This document shows, in pieces, positions 1 through 7,249 of a stretch of 8,635 nucleotides of DNA. Below the pieces are notes generated by a model, which saw only the letters and a program-made list of their open reading frames with translations, made no database searches and was not told the DNA's origin. Source of the DNA: an uncultured Clostridia bacterium (lineage in GTDB: Bacteria > Bacillota > Clostridia > Oscillospirales > CAG-272); the NCBI GenBank assembly GCA_946061315.1, contig CAMGRB010000044.1, forward strand, positions 1 through 8,635, written 5' to 3'. Positions within the stretch are counted from its first letter, which is position 1; every line of letters starts with the position of its first letter. Position numbers and translations under genes: made by a program.

Positions 1-1118
1 ACCCTGAAATCACCCTTAAAAATAAAATCGCATATAAAAACGGGGCACCCTGTGGATAAAATAAGACCGTAGAGATATTCCTCCGCCCTCGTAAAGCCCA
101 TACTTAAAAGAGCACTCGGGTAGTTTGCAAGCGTTATCGTTATATAGAATACGAGCGCAAGGAGCAAAAACATAGCGGGAAAGGCAAAAATTTTGCCCGT
201 TAAAATTTTGTCTATCTTTTCGTCCTTTTTTGAGTACTGTCCGTTTTCGTATTCTATTGCCCCCGCCGTTATCTCCTCTCCGCATTTTATAAGCGACCTT
301 ACAACGTCGTCCTCGAAATCATCTCCACTCATAAAAACCGATGCTTTTGCGTCCGATACGGCATAAAAAAGGCTTTCCATCTCCTCGTTTTCCATACCCA
401 TATGCTTTATAAGGCTTGATTTTGACGGTTCCTCGCACGACAGGAGGCGGAGCGCAAGAAAGCGCGGATTTATTACGTCCTTGTATTTTTCCGTTTTGCC
501 CTCAAGCATGGAGATTGATTGCTCGGTTTTTTCGCCGTACGTTATCTCATATGAGCAGCCCGTCACGTCCAAAAGAGCGTCCTTTAACTCCTCCATGCCC
601 TTGTTGCTTCTCGCACTTGTCGCTATGACCTTTATTCCAAGACGTTTTGAAATAAGGTTGAGATCTATGTTTATTTTTTTCTTCCTTGCCTCATCCATAA
701 GGTTGACGCAAAGAATTACGTTTTTGTTTATTTCGGTGACCTGTAAAAGAAGATTCATACTTCTTTCAATACATCCCGCGTCGCAAACGACTATAATGGC
801 AGAGCTTTTGCCGAAGCAGATAAAATCTCTTGCCACCTCCTCCTCGGGAGAGTGAGCAAGCAGGGAATATGTACCCGGCAGATCTACGAGGACAAAGTTT
901 TTTCCTCCGTGAGAAAAATATCCCTGCGCGCAGGATACGGTTTTGCCCGGCCAGTTGCCCGTATGTTGATTCATTCCCGTAAGAGCGTTGAAAACCGTGC
1001 TTTTGCCTACGTTGGGGTTTCCCGCAAGGGCAATTACTATATCGTTCGGGTTTTTCTTTTTTGCAGTTAAAATTTCCTTTGCCGAGTTTAATCCGACCGA
1101 GGAATTTGTGAGTCCCAT
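1..1118 (-). CDS. feoB: Ferrous iron transport protein B (FeoB), C-terminus cut by window edge
   Basis: FeoB is the GTPase-coupled inner-membrane transporter for Fe(II). The 372 visible residues are open throughout and run off the left edge. The N-terminal G domain is complete: G1 GNPNVGKST at residues 33-41, the G2 threonine T60 inside NWPGKT, G3 DLPG at 79-82, G4 NLMD at 139-142 and a G5-like TSAR at 167-170. A helical linker with an acidic stretch follows. The first membrane segment begins near residue 310 (FAFPAMFLLLALVFYITI). FeoB proteins are usually 600-800 residues, so about half is missing. The ATG overlaps the feoA stop as TAATG, sharing one base, which suggests translational coupling; a GTGGA/AGGAG site lies inside the end of feoA. 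The G-domain motifs make the identification secure. Confidence 0.97.
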   Translation of the reverse strand, partial: MGLTNSSVGLNSAKEILTAKKKNPNDIVIALAGNPNVGKSTVFNALTGMNQHTGNWPGKTVSCAQGYFSHGGKNFVLVDLPGTYSLLAHSPEEEVARDFICFGKSSAIIVVCDAGCIERSMNLLLQVTEINKNVILCVNLMDEARKKKINIDLNLISKRLGIKVIATSARSNKGMEELKDALLDVTGCSYEITYGEKTEQSISMLEGKTEKYKDVINPRFLALRLLSCEEPSKSSLIKHMGMENEEMESLFYAVSDAKASVFMSGDDFEDDVVRSLIKCGEEITAGAIEYENGQYSKKDEKIDKILTGKIFAFPAMFLLLALVFYITITLANYPSALLSMGFTRAEEYLYGLILSTGCPVFICDFIFKGDFR

Positions 1119-1345
1119 TAGTTTGTTTCCACTCCTATAAGGTAAGCGTCGGCGGAGCGTATCGCAATAACCGCACCCCGCACAAGATAAGCCGTGGGAT
1201 CGCCCAGGGGGCTTGCGTGAAGCCTTTTTATTTTTGTACCCTCGACAATTCCGATATCCTGAAATCTTCGTCTTATTATTCCTTTTGCAAAAAGGGAAAC
1301 GACGGTACATTCCTCCGAGTCTTTTATTTCATTAAGTCTTACCAT
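1118..1345 (-). CDS. feoA: Ferrous iron transport protein A (FeoA)
   Basis: This 75-residue protein is a single SH3-like FeoA domain, the small cytosolic partner that supports FeoB-mediated Fe(II) uptake. Family-typical features are the IIRRRFQDIGIVEGTKI stretch (residues 23-39), ASPLGDPTAYLVRG (44-57) and the closing AVIAIRSADAYLI (58-70). Its length is normal for a stand-alone FeoA. The ATG is preceded by AAAGGAAAT at suitable distance. It is the first gene of the feoAB unit and overlaps the feoB start by one base. Transcription probably starts at the promoter just upstream, where a palindrome suggests a metal-responsive repressor, although the regulator itself is not in the window. Confidence 0.95.
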   Translation of the reverse strand: MVRLNEIKDSEECTVVSLFAKGIIRRRFQDIGIVEGTKIKRLHASPLGDPTAYLVRGAVIAIRSADAYLIGVETN

Positions 1346-1369
1346 ATCGAATTTCCTTTTTATTTATTC

Positions 1370-1385
1370 GGATACGTTTGTATCC
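1370..1385. promoter_or_regulatory. Palindromic operator candidate between feoAB and the ABC operon
   Basis: A perfect inverted repeat with six-base arms and a four-base spacer is present: GGATAC, GTTT, GTATCC. On the minus strand it starts two bases after the feoA -10 box, so it covers the expected transcription start, the usual place for a repressor site. It does not match the Fur, DtxR or MntR consensus sequences I know. The bound protein is therefore unknown, and iron control is an inference from the feo context. Confidence 0.45.
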
Positions 1386-1386
1386 A

Positions 1387-1415
1387 CTTATAATGTATGA
1401 ATAAATTACGTTAAA
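1387..1415 (-). promoter_or_regulatory. Promoter candidate for feoAB
   Basis: Read on the minus strand, a -35 box TTTAAC (1410-1415) and a -10 box TATAAG (1387-1392) are separated by 17 bases. The predicted start falls inside the palindrome at 1370-1385 and gives a leader of about 35 bases before feoA. Confidence 0.5.
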
Positions 1416-1419
1416 GGTG

Positions 1420-1448
1420 TTTACAAGAGGGGGTACTTATGCTAAAAT
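1420..1448 (+). promoter_or_regulatory. Promoter candidate for the ABC transporter operon
   Basis: A -35 box TTTACA (1420-1425) and a -10 box TAAAAT (1443-1448), each matching five of six consensus bases, are 17 bases apart. The leader would be only about 16 bases and would carry the GGAGG site at 1458-1462. A perfect TATAAT also lies at 1389-1394, but no good -35 box stands at the right distance; it could serve as a second start giving a longer leader. Confidence 0.55.
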
Positions 1449-1470
1449 GGAACAAACGGAGGATGTAAAA

Positions 1471-2205
1471 ATGCTTGACGTAATCAATCTTACAAAACAA
1501 TACGGAAAAACGAAGGCTTGCGACAACGTGAGCTTCCATCTCGATAACGGAAGTATAACGGTGCTTTTGGGACCTAACGGTGCGGGCAAAAGCACGCTTA
1601 TAAAATCGGTTATCGGATTTTTGAGATATAACGGTCAAATCACCGTTTGCGGTGTTCCCAACAAAACGGTGGAAGCCAAAAAAATCCTCGGATACATACC
1701 CGAGATACCGTCGCTCTATCCGAACCTTACCGTTTCGGAGCACATGGAATTTATCGCCCGTGCCTACAAGCTCGAAAACTATAAGGGATATATAGAAGAA
1801 CTTTTTGAAAGATTTGAGCTTACCGATAAAAAGAAAAAATTCGGGGACGAGCTCTCAAAGGGAATGCAACAGAAGCTCAATATCTGCCTGGGGCTTTTGC
1901 CAAGACCGAAGGTTATACTTCTTGACGAGCCGATGATAGGGCTTGACCCGCACGCGATAAAGGAGCTTAAAAACATTCTTGTCGAGTTAAGGGCGCAGGG
2001 GTGCGCCGTCCTTGTCAGCACCCATATGATAGACAGCGTTGATATGCTCTGGGACAGATCGATAATAATGAAAAACGGAAAAATACTCGCAAACGTAACG
2101 AAACAGGAGCTTGACGAAAGCAAAGAAACCCTTGAGGATATGTTTTTCAGGCTCACCGAGTCAAAAAAGGAAGAGAGCTCGTATGAGAAGGGAGAGAACG
2201 TTTGA
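1471..2205 (+). CDS. ABC transporter ATP-binding protein (exporter type)
   Basis: This 244-residue ATPase should power the permease encoded just downstream. It has Walker A GPNGAGKST (34-42), signature LSKGM (128-132), Walker B VILLDEP (148-154), D-loop GLDP (157-160) and switch histidine H185 in STHMID. The Q-loop position reads YIPE, with glutamate (E78) where many families have glutamine; this is common among ABC-2-like exporter ATPases. The ATG at 1471 was chosen because GGAGG (1458-1462) stands eight bases before it. An in-frame GTG at 1417 would add 18 residues that look non-coding and overlap the promoter. The stop overlaps the next start as TGATG. The substrate cannot be told from sequence. 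Confidence 0.93.
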   Translation: MLDVINLTKQYGKTKACDNVSFHLDNGSITVLLGPNGAGKSTLIKSVIGFLRYNGQITVCGVPNKTVEAKKILGYIPEIPSLYPNLTVSEHMEFIARAYKLENYKGYIEELFERFELTDKKKKFGDELSKGMQQKLNICLGLLPRPKVILLDEPMIGLDPHAIKELKNILVELRAQGCAVLVSTHMIDSVDMLWDRSIIMKNGKILANVTKQELDESKETLEDMFFRLTESKKEESSYEKGENV

Positions 2206-3833
2206 TGAAACTGTTTCTCTACTACGCTTTGCACTCTGTAAAAAATCAGATAAAGAAGCTTTGTCGCTCGTGGTTTATCATCTTTCTTATCTGCTGTATT
2301 CTGCTCGGTGCGGTAATAGGAATCGGCGCCGGACTTATTGCCGAGCACTTTTCGGGCGATGAGGATATACCCGCCGAGGAGGAGCCGGGGGAAATCGAGG
2401 AGATTGAGGAAATCGATGCGGAGCTGGTTAAAAAGATACTGTGCACCGCAGTTTGCGCAATCACTCTCGTCGTATTTTTATCTAATTTCGTAATGGCGGA
2501 CAAAAGCGGAGCGTCCATATTTACCATGCCCGACGTAAATTTGCTTTTCGCAGCACCTATGAAGCCGCAGTCGGTGCTCCTTTTCAAGCTTATGAATCAG
2601 ATACTTCTTATGGTTGCGGCAAGCGTTTACCTCGTATTTCAGATACCGAATCTCGTAGTAAACGTCGGTCTTGACGCGTTTACCGTAATATCCGTTTTTG
2701 CGGCGTGGATATTTATTCTTATCTACGGGAAGCTCATAAACGTGTTCGTTTTCACACTAACCTCCACAAAAACGAACTTAAAAAGGTTTATTCGCCCGAC
2801 GGCCTATGCTTTGCTTGCCGTGCTTGCGCTTTCATTTTTCGCATTTTACAAAACGGGAAGCGACACACTCCCGAACGCCGCGCTCTCGTTTTTCGGTAAC
2901 ACCGCAACAAGATATATTCCCGTTTACGGCTGGATAAAGGGAATGGTTATGTGGAGCGCAGAGGGCAACGTTTTAATGTTTGCCGTATCGCTTGTTTTGC
3001 TTGTGCTCGGAGTCGTGGCACTCGCGTTTGGCGCCTGGAGAATAAAAGCCGATTTTTACGAGGAGGCAATGGCAAAATCACAGGAAACTGCCGAGCTTTT
3101 GAGCGCGTCAACCGAGGGCACTACCGCAAAGCGCAAAAAAGACCGTTCCGAAAAGTTAGAGAGGGACGGGCTGAACCGCGGCAGCGGCGCAAATATATTC
3201 TTTTTCAAATCTTTGTATAACCGCTTCAGATTTGCCCATTTCAAATTCTTTACCAAGACCTCGGAAACGTATCTTGTTATATCCGTTTGTGCCGTGCTTA
3301 TCTCAATATTTGCAAAAATAGATATTGATTTTACGTGGCTCGGCATGGGCTTTTGCGCTCTTGTGTTTTTCCGTTCTCTCGGAAATCCGATGGCGCAGGA
3401 TATGTCAAAGGACTATCTTATCACCGTTCCGGCATCGTCACACTCAAAGATATTCTGGTCGCTCGCCGCAGGAACACTTGATTGCGCGCTCGATCTTTTG
3501 CCCGCGTTTATCGTGTCGGCAATATTCTTAAAGGCGAATATCCTTACCGTAATTTCGCTTTTCGTTTTGTGCATAGCGGTTGATTTTTACGCAAGCAACG
3601 TAATGCTTTTTATCGAGTTTTCGCTCCCCTCGTCGCTCGCGTTGCAGGTAAAGCAGGCAATATCGATAATGTTTATCTACTTTGGACTTATACCGATAGC
3701 GGCTGTAATAATTGCAGGTCTTATCCTTGATATGATAAGCCTGTTCGTCGTTATTGCATCGGTGGCCGCACTTGGAATAGGCGCTTTGTTCTTTGCCTTT
3801 TCTCCGTTGCTTCTTGAAAGAGGCAGAAAATAA
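2205..3833 (+). CDS. ABC exporter permease, about 12 membrane helices
   Basis: This 542-residue membrane protein is the translated partner of the ATPase. Hydrophobic segments are visible at about 24-46, 78-98, 128-147, 159-184, 198-214, 256-278, 355-392 (probably two), 425-470 (two), 484-505 and 510-535. After helix 1 comes a short, very acidic loop (D52-E73) with almost no other charge. A charged segment at 280-350, rich in Lys and Glu, is probably cytosolic. The MPDVNLLFAAPMKPQSVLL stretch (108-126) resembles the family Pfam calls putative ABC exporter; I recall this from memory and have not checked it. The ATG at 2205 overlaps the ATPase stop and is served by AAGGGAGAG (2188-2196). A TTG one codon earlier is unlikely. 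Substrate unknown. Confidence 0.85.
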   Translation: MKLFLYYALHSVKNQIKKLCRSWFIIFLICCILLGAVIGIGAGLIAEHFSGDEDIPAEEEPGEIEEIEEIDAELVKKILCTAVCAITLVVFLSNFVMADKSGASIFTMPDVNLLFAAPMKPQSVLLFKLMNQILLMVAASVYLVFQIPNLVVNVGLDAFTVISVFAAWIFILIYGKLINVFVFTLTSTKTNLKRFIRPTAYALLAVLALSFFAFYKTGSDTLPNAALSFFGNTATRYIPVYGWIKGMVMWSAEGNVLMFAVSLVLLVLGVVALAFGAWRIKADFYEEAMAKSQETAELLSASTEGTTAKRKKDRSEKLERDGLNRGSGANIFFFKSLYNRFRFAHFKFFTKTSETYLVISVCAVLISIFAKIDIDFTWLGMGFCALVFFRSLGNPMAQDMSKDYLITVPASSHSKIFWSLAAGTLDCALDLLPAFIVSAIFLKANILTVISLFVLCIAVDFYASNVMLFIEFSLPSSLALQVKQAISIMFIYFGLIPIAAVIIAGLILDMISLFVVIASVAALGIGALFFAFSPLLLERGRK

Positions 3834-3839
3834 AAAAAT

Positions 3840-3875
3840 ATCACCCGCCGTTTTGCTGAAGGCGGGTGATTTTTT
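3840..3875. terminator. Bidirectional intrinsic terminator between converging genes
   Basis: Perfect 10-base arms ATCACCCGCC (3840-3849) and GGCGGGTGAT (3861-3870) enclose an 11-base loop. A T-run follows on the plus strand, and an A-run (3832-3838) precedes it, giving a T-run on the minus strand. It therefore ends both the ABC operon and the converging antiporter transcript. The antiporter stop codon (3874-3876) sits inside the plus-strand T-run, so the two transcription units use almost every base here. Confidence 0.92.
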
Positions 3876-5058
3876 ATACCGACGGTAAACTGTTGTCCGG
3901 GAATTTTGAAAACAAAATTTTCAAAAATATCGGGGTAAGTATCGAAGAAACTATTATAAGCAAAATTACGGAGGTGAAATAAACGGGGTCAAGGAGCCCT
4001 ACGGCAAGGCCCTTTTGCGACACTATAAGCGCAACCTCGCCTCTTGTCATCATGCCGACGCCTATTTTAAACGACTCCGACCACTTGAATCGGCAGAGCT
4101 TTGCCATAAGACCGCACCCGACTATCTTCGAGATAAGACCTACCAAAACGAAGCCCACGGAGAAAAGAAGTATGTTTACGTTTAGCGCGCTTATATCTGT
4201 TTTAAGACCTATACTTGCAAAAAATACGGGGCCGAAAAGCATATAGGAATTTATGTCCATCTTGTTCGCAACGTAGCTTGAGTCCTGAATGTTGCAAAGA
4301 ATTATTCCTGCGGCGTAGGCTCCCGTTATATCGGCAACGCCGAAATATCTTTCCGAAACGTAAGCCATTCCAAGACAAAACGCAAGACTTAAAATCGGAA
4401 TACGCCTTGTGTGAGCGTATCTTTTGTCTATAAATTTGAATACCTTGTATGCAATAAATCCGACAATGCCCGCAAAAACGAAGAACAGAAGCGTTTTGAG
4501 AATCACCTGTGCCGAGCTTGAAGTGCCGGACTTAAAGCCTATAACAACGGTGAGAACGACTATTCCTATAATATCGTCTATTATGGCGGCACTTAAAATC
4601 GTCGTGCCGACCTTGCCTTTAAGATAGCCGAGCTCACGAAGCGTTTCAACCGTTATACTTACCGACGTTGCCGTAAGTATCGTTCCTATAAAGAGCGCCC
4701 TGTAAAACTCGTCCGAGCCGAAAGGAACGAAGCCGTAACAGCATTGATAATAAATTGCCCCGCAAATAAGGGGTATCAAAACTCCCGCGCAGGCAATAAG
4801 CAAAGCCAAAGGACCCGTTTTCAAAAGATCCTTCAAATTGGTACCGAGCCCTGCCGAGAACATAAGGAGAATAACGCCGACCTCCGCCATGGCGGAAAGG
4901 AAATCGCTGTTCTGAACTATACCGAGAACGCACGGACCGATCAAAAGACCTGCCACTATCTCGCCGACAACCTGCGGAGCCTTGAGCTTTCTTGCTATTA
5001 TTCCGAAAATTTTTGCGGCGACTATGATGATTGCAAGATCCCTGCAAACCGTATACAT
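3874..5058 (-). CDS. Cation:proton antiporter, CPA2 (KefB/NapA-like) membrane domain
   Basis: This 394-residue integral membrane protein belongs to the monovalent cation:proton antiporter-2 group, which exchanges Na+ or K+ for H+. It carries the early PQVVGEIVAGLLIGP motif (28-42), the unwound-helix region ATSVS (130-134) and paired aspartates D161-D162 in AAIIDDIIG. In characterised CPA2 members a double Asp goes with electrogenic exchange. It has only the transport domain: no RCK/TrkA-N or TrkA-C domain follows, unlike KefB/KefC. The ATG at 5058 is preferred because AAGAGGTG ends nine bases upstream; the in-frame GTG at 5070 is itself part of that site. It lies 76 bases after the phosphatase gene, ends in the shared terminator, and may use its own promoter as well. 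The ion cannot be deduced. Confidence 0.92.
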   Translation of the reverse strand: MYTVCRDLAIIIVAAKIFGIIARKLKAPQVVGEIVAGLLIGPCVLGIVQNSDFLSAMAEVGVILLMFSAGLGTNLKDLLKTGPLALLIACAGVLIPLICGAIYYQCCYGFVPFGSDEFYRALFIGTILTATSVSITVETLRELGYLKGKVGTTILSAAIIDDIIGIVVLTVVIGFKSGTSSSAQVILKTLLFFVFAGIVGFIAYKVFKFIDKRYAHTRRIPILSLAFCLGMAYVSERYFGVADITGAYAAGIILCNIQDSSYVANKMDINSYMLFGPVFFASIGLKTDISALNVNILLFSVGFVLVGLISKIVGCGLMAKLCRFKWSESFKIGVGMMTRGEVALIVSQKGLAVGLLDPVYFTSVILLIIVSSILTPIFLKILFSKFPDNSLPSV

Positions 5059-5067
5059 AAGAAAATG

Positions 5068-5075
5068 CACCTCTT
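5068..5075 (-). promoter_or_regulatory. Ribosome binding site deciding the antiporter start
   Basis: AAGAGGTG on the minus strand is followed by nine bases and then ATG at 5058. The GTG at its end is in frame and can be mistaken for the start codon, which would add four residues (MHFL). Confidence 0.75.
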
Positions 5076-5092
5076 AAACAAAGATAGGAGTA

Positions 5093-5121
5093 ATTGTAGC
5101 ACAATGAAGAATAAAAATCAA
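5093..5121 (-). promoter_or_regulatory. Promoter candidate for the antiporter gene
   Basis: On the minus strand, a -35 box TTGATT (5116-5121) and a -10 box TACAAT (5093-5098) are spaced by exactly 17 bases in the gap after the phosphatase gene. This would allow antiporter expression independent of the upstream genes. I see no terminator between phosphatase and antiporter, so read-through is also possible. Confidence 0.55.
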
Positions 5122-5134
5122 TAGGAAAAGATAT

Positions 5135-5842
5135 TTATATATCGAGAATATTCTGATATGAAAGAGGAAGCCCCTCTTTGTATATGTGCGACATATCCGA
5201 GAGGCAAAGGCACTTCGGGGCGACTAATGAATCCTCGGTGTTTTTGAACTCTATTATCGTAACGCTTGAATGGCTTATATCGAAGCTGCTCCAGAAAAGA
5301 AGCGGATTTATCGAGAGAAGATAGGACATCCAGGTGGTGCCGAAGCCCTGGTGGCAAAATACCGCCACTCTCATATCGTTGGGAGAAACGGCTCTGTATA
5401 TGGAGCCCTCCCTTACGTAGCCGAGTTTTTCTGTGAACTTGTCCGACTCAAACGCTATTCTGTCAACGCCCGCCTTTATATCGACGTTTTTGAAGCATTC
5501 CGCCTCGTACCACTTATCTCCGAGGGCGAGATTTTGGTCGTTTTTTACCTTGGAGTTTTGAATATGAAACGGCCAGCCGTACCCGCCCTCAAGGGTGTGG
5601 CACGCCATCTCCTTCCACGCAATATCCTCGCTTGTCCAGTCCTCAATATTCATCTCAAGACCAAGCAGATCGCAGGTAGGCTGCGCCGTTTGCTTTGCGC
5701 GCACGTTTGGCGAGCAGTATATTCTGTCAAGACCGTGGACGGCAAGCCTTTTGGCAAGCGCCTCTGCCTGCAAATGTCCCTTCGGGGTAAGAGAGTCCGG
5801 ATTGTAAACGGGATCCCCGTGGCGAATGATATATAAAAGCAT
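5135..5842 (-). CDS. Histidine phosphatase family protein (phosphoglycerate mutase superfamily)
   Basis: This 235-residue cytosolic protein has the histidine phosphatase fold, in which an active-site His is phosphorylated during phosphoryl transfer. The nucleophile motif RHG is at 7-9 (H8), followed by LTPKGHLQAEALAKRL (18-33). The SPNVRAKQTA motif is at 44-53 with phosphate-binding R48, and the second histidine H164 lies in FCHQGFG. The middle (about 60-150) is not the standard cofactor-dependent mutase insert, so a phosphatase acting on a small molecule is more likely than glycolytic mutase; the substrate is unknown. The ATG at 5842 was chosen because GAGGAG (5849-5854) stands six bases upstream; a TTG ten codons earlier would run through that site. 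It follows the hydrolase gene by 39 bases without a terminator, suggesting co-transcription. Confidence 0.9.
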   Translation of the reverse strand: MLLYIIRHGDPVYNPDSLTPKGHLQAEALAKRLAVHGLDRIYCSPNVRAKQTAQPTCDLLGLEMNIEDWTSEDIAWKEMACHTLEGGYGWPFHIQNSKVKNDQNLALGDKWYEAECFKNVDIKAGVDRIAFESDKFTEKLGYVREGSIYRAVSPNDMRVAVFCHQGFGTTWMSYLLSINPLLFWSSFDISHSSVTIIEFKNTEDSLVAPKCLCLSDMSHIYKEGLPLSYQNILDI

Positions 5843-5881
5843 TTTTATCTCCTCGTTATTTGAAAATTGCAACAGATAGCT

Positions 5882-7189
5882 TTAACGCCTTTCGGGATAA
5901 TCTATCTTTTCAAAATCGACCGTATCTCCGCGCTCGAACTTTTCAAACTCCTTTATGTAGGCGTCTATCTTTTCGGAAAGATTTTCCTCATTTATGTCGT
6001 CCTCCGAAAAATCGTCCGTTTCACCGTTTGCGCAATTCGGATAATCGTCGGGCTCGGGGTCCTCATAGTACGGGTTTTCAAAAACCTCCTCGTCCTCTGG
6101 GCTCTCCTCGACAGAATCCTCTTCGTCGGATACGACGTTTATTTCGTCCTCGTAGGGAGCATTTTCCCCGTCGGATTGCACGTCGTCCTCGTCAAAGGAT
6201 GCGTCGGTTGCGTTTTCGTTTTCATAAAATTCGTTTTCATCGTCTTGTCCGACGTTATCTTCGTAAGTGGCGTCGCTTATATCGGAAACGTTTTCGGGGT
6301 CCTCGTCTGACGGCTCGTAGGCCTTTGCAACGGGCAGAGCATACGTTCTCGGCGCCTCGGCAAGCTCTTTTGTCTTAACCGCCTCGTTTTCGTCCTCGTT
6401 TGACGGTATTTTCGATTTTGTTTTCTTGGGCTTTGCCTCGTCAAACTTGTGAGTAAGACCGCCGGCTCTCCTGAACGGATTCTTTTTACATTCCATACTG
6501 TCAAAATCGAGAATCCTGTATATCTTCGGTATCATTTTGTTCCCTACGTGAAATTCCCTCGGGTCTACGAGGTCGAACATTCCGAAATGGACGGGAACGG
6601 TAATTTGCGAATCTATCGCGGAAGCAAATCTTGCGGCGTCGGTCATATTCATACACCCGTCCTCGCCGTTTATCGGTATAAACGAAACGTCGGGCGATTT
6701 CGGTACCGACTCTATGACGTACTTGTTGTAAAGGGTATCTCCCGCAACGTAATACACCTTGCCCGTTTGAGCATCCGAAACGGTTATTCCTATTGCACTC
6801 TTGTCGTCGGTCTGCGCCTTGACGGCGGTTATCCGCAGGTTGTCAAGCGTCCATTCCGAGCCCTCGCAGAACATAACGTTGTTGTATCTGCCCTTTATTT
6901 TTGCGTCCTCCACCTTTGCATACGAGGATTCCGAGCAAAGAAGCGTTACCGGCTTTTTGGACTTGCGCAGATAGGAGGTGAGGGTGGTTATATCGGTATG
7001 GTCGGGGTGGGAATTGGTAAGGACTATAATATCCGGCTTTACCCTGAAGAATTTTTTATTCAATTTCATTCCGCGGTACATTCTCTTGTCTATTTTTTTC
7101 AGACTGTCACTCAAATACGGATCAACGACTATTTTCTTGTTGCCCGATACGAACAAAAGTCCGCTCTGACCAAGCCAGATGATCTTCAT
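5882..7189 (-). CDS. UlaG-like metallo-beta-lactamase-fold hydrolase with long acidic C-terminal tail
   Basis: Residues 1-250 form a metallo-beta-lactamase domain of the type found in UlaG (ascorbate-6-phosphate lactonase) relatives. Visible features are MKIIWLGQSG at the start, VVDPYLS (21-27), the metal motif TNSHPDHTD (58-66), AGDT (149-152), an INGEDG..NMTDAA segment (173-186) and PVHFGMF (199-205). The first histidine expected in HxHxDH is asparagine here (N59); H61, D63, H64, D151 and H201 remain. Residues 250-290 form a Lys-rich linker. Residues 291-406 are about 42% Asp plus Glu with no Lys, Arg or His, and the end (407-435) is mixed-charge. Typical relatives stop near 230-260 residues. 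The ATG at 7189 has GAGGGAGG seven bases upstream; the longer open frame to 7567 overlaps ribF and is not coding. The substrate is unknown. Confidence 0.88.
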   Translation of the reverse strand: MKIIWLGQSGLLFVSGNKKIVVDPYLSDSLKKIDKRMYRGMKLNKKFFRVKPDIIVLTNSHPDHTDITTLTSYLRKSKKPVTLLCSESSYAKVEDAKIKGRYNNVMFCEGSEWTLDNLRITAVKAQTDDKSAIGITVSDAQTGKVYYVAGDTLYNKYVIESVPKSPDVSFIPINGEDGCMNMTDAARFASAIDSQITVPVHFGMFDLVDPREFHVGNKMIPKIYRILDFDSMECKKNPFRRAGGLTHKFDEAKPKKTKSKIPSNEDENEAVKTKELAEAPRTYALPVAKAYEPSDEDPENVSDISDATYEDNVGQDDENEFYENENATDASFDEDDVQSDGENAPYEDEINVVSDEEDSVEESPEDEEVFENPYYEDPEPDDYPNCANGETDDFSEDDINEENLSEKIDAYIKEFEKFERGDTVDFEKIDYPERR

Positions 7190-7224
7190 AAAAATTCCTC
7201 CCTCGACGGATTTTTCACATAACG

Positions 7225-7241
7225 GGGCAAACTTTTTGCCC
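7225..7241. promoter_or_regulatory. Inverted repeat at the 5' end of the hydrolase transcript
   Basis: Seven-base perfect arms GGGCAAA (7225-7231) and TTTGCCC (7235-7241) are separated by three bases, and the pairing can extend outward past a one-base bulge. It begins about nine bases downstream of the hydrolase -10 box on the minus strand, so it lies at or just after the expected transcription start. It could be an operator or a 5' mRNA-stabilising hairpin; the sequence does not decide. Confidence 0.45.
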
Positions 7242-7249
7242 GTACGAAC

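Noticed and set aside
416..1070. Several plus-strand open frames opposite feoB
   Set aside because: The minus-strand frame encodes all the FeoB GTPase motifs. The opposite frames show no recognisable domain and overlap each other.
1417..1470. GTG start 18 codons upstream of the ABC ATPase
   Set aside because: It lies over the promoter boxes and has no ribosome binding site, whereas the ATG at 1471 has GGAGG at ideal spacing and starts where the family starts.
4646..5124. Open frames on both strands overlapping the antiporter start
   Set aside because: They are out-of-frame shadows with Arg-, Gly- or Asn-rich composition, while the antiporter frame carries conserved membrane motifs across the same bases.
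5122..5146. A/T-rich inverted repeat after the phosphatase gene as a terminator
   Set aside because: The possible stem (GATAT/ATATC) has almost no GC pairs and no T-run follows on the minus strand, so it would not terminate efficiently.
5860..6378. Two overlapping plus-strand open frames of 147 and 172 residues opposite the hydrolase tail
   Set aside because: They are antisense to the Asp/Glu-rich codons, which rarely give stops in the opposite frames. Their products are simple Arg-rich or Val-rich sequences with no credible ribosome binding site.
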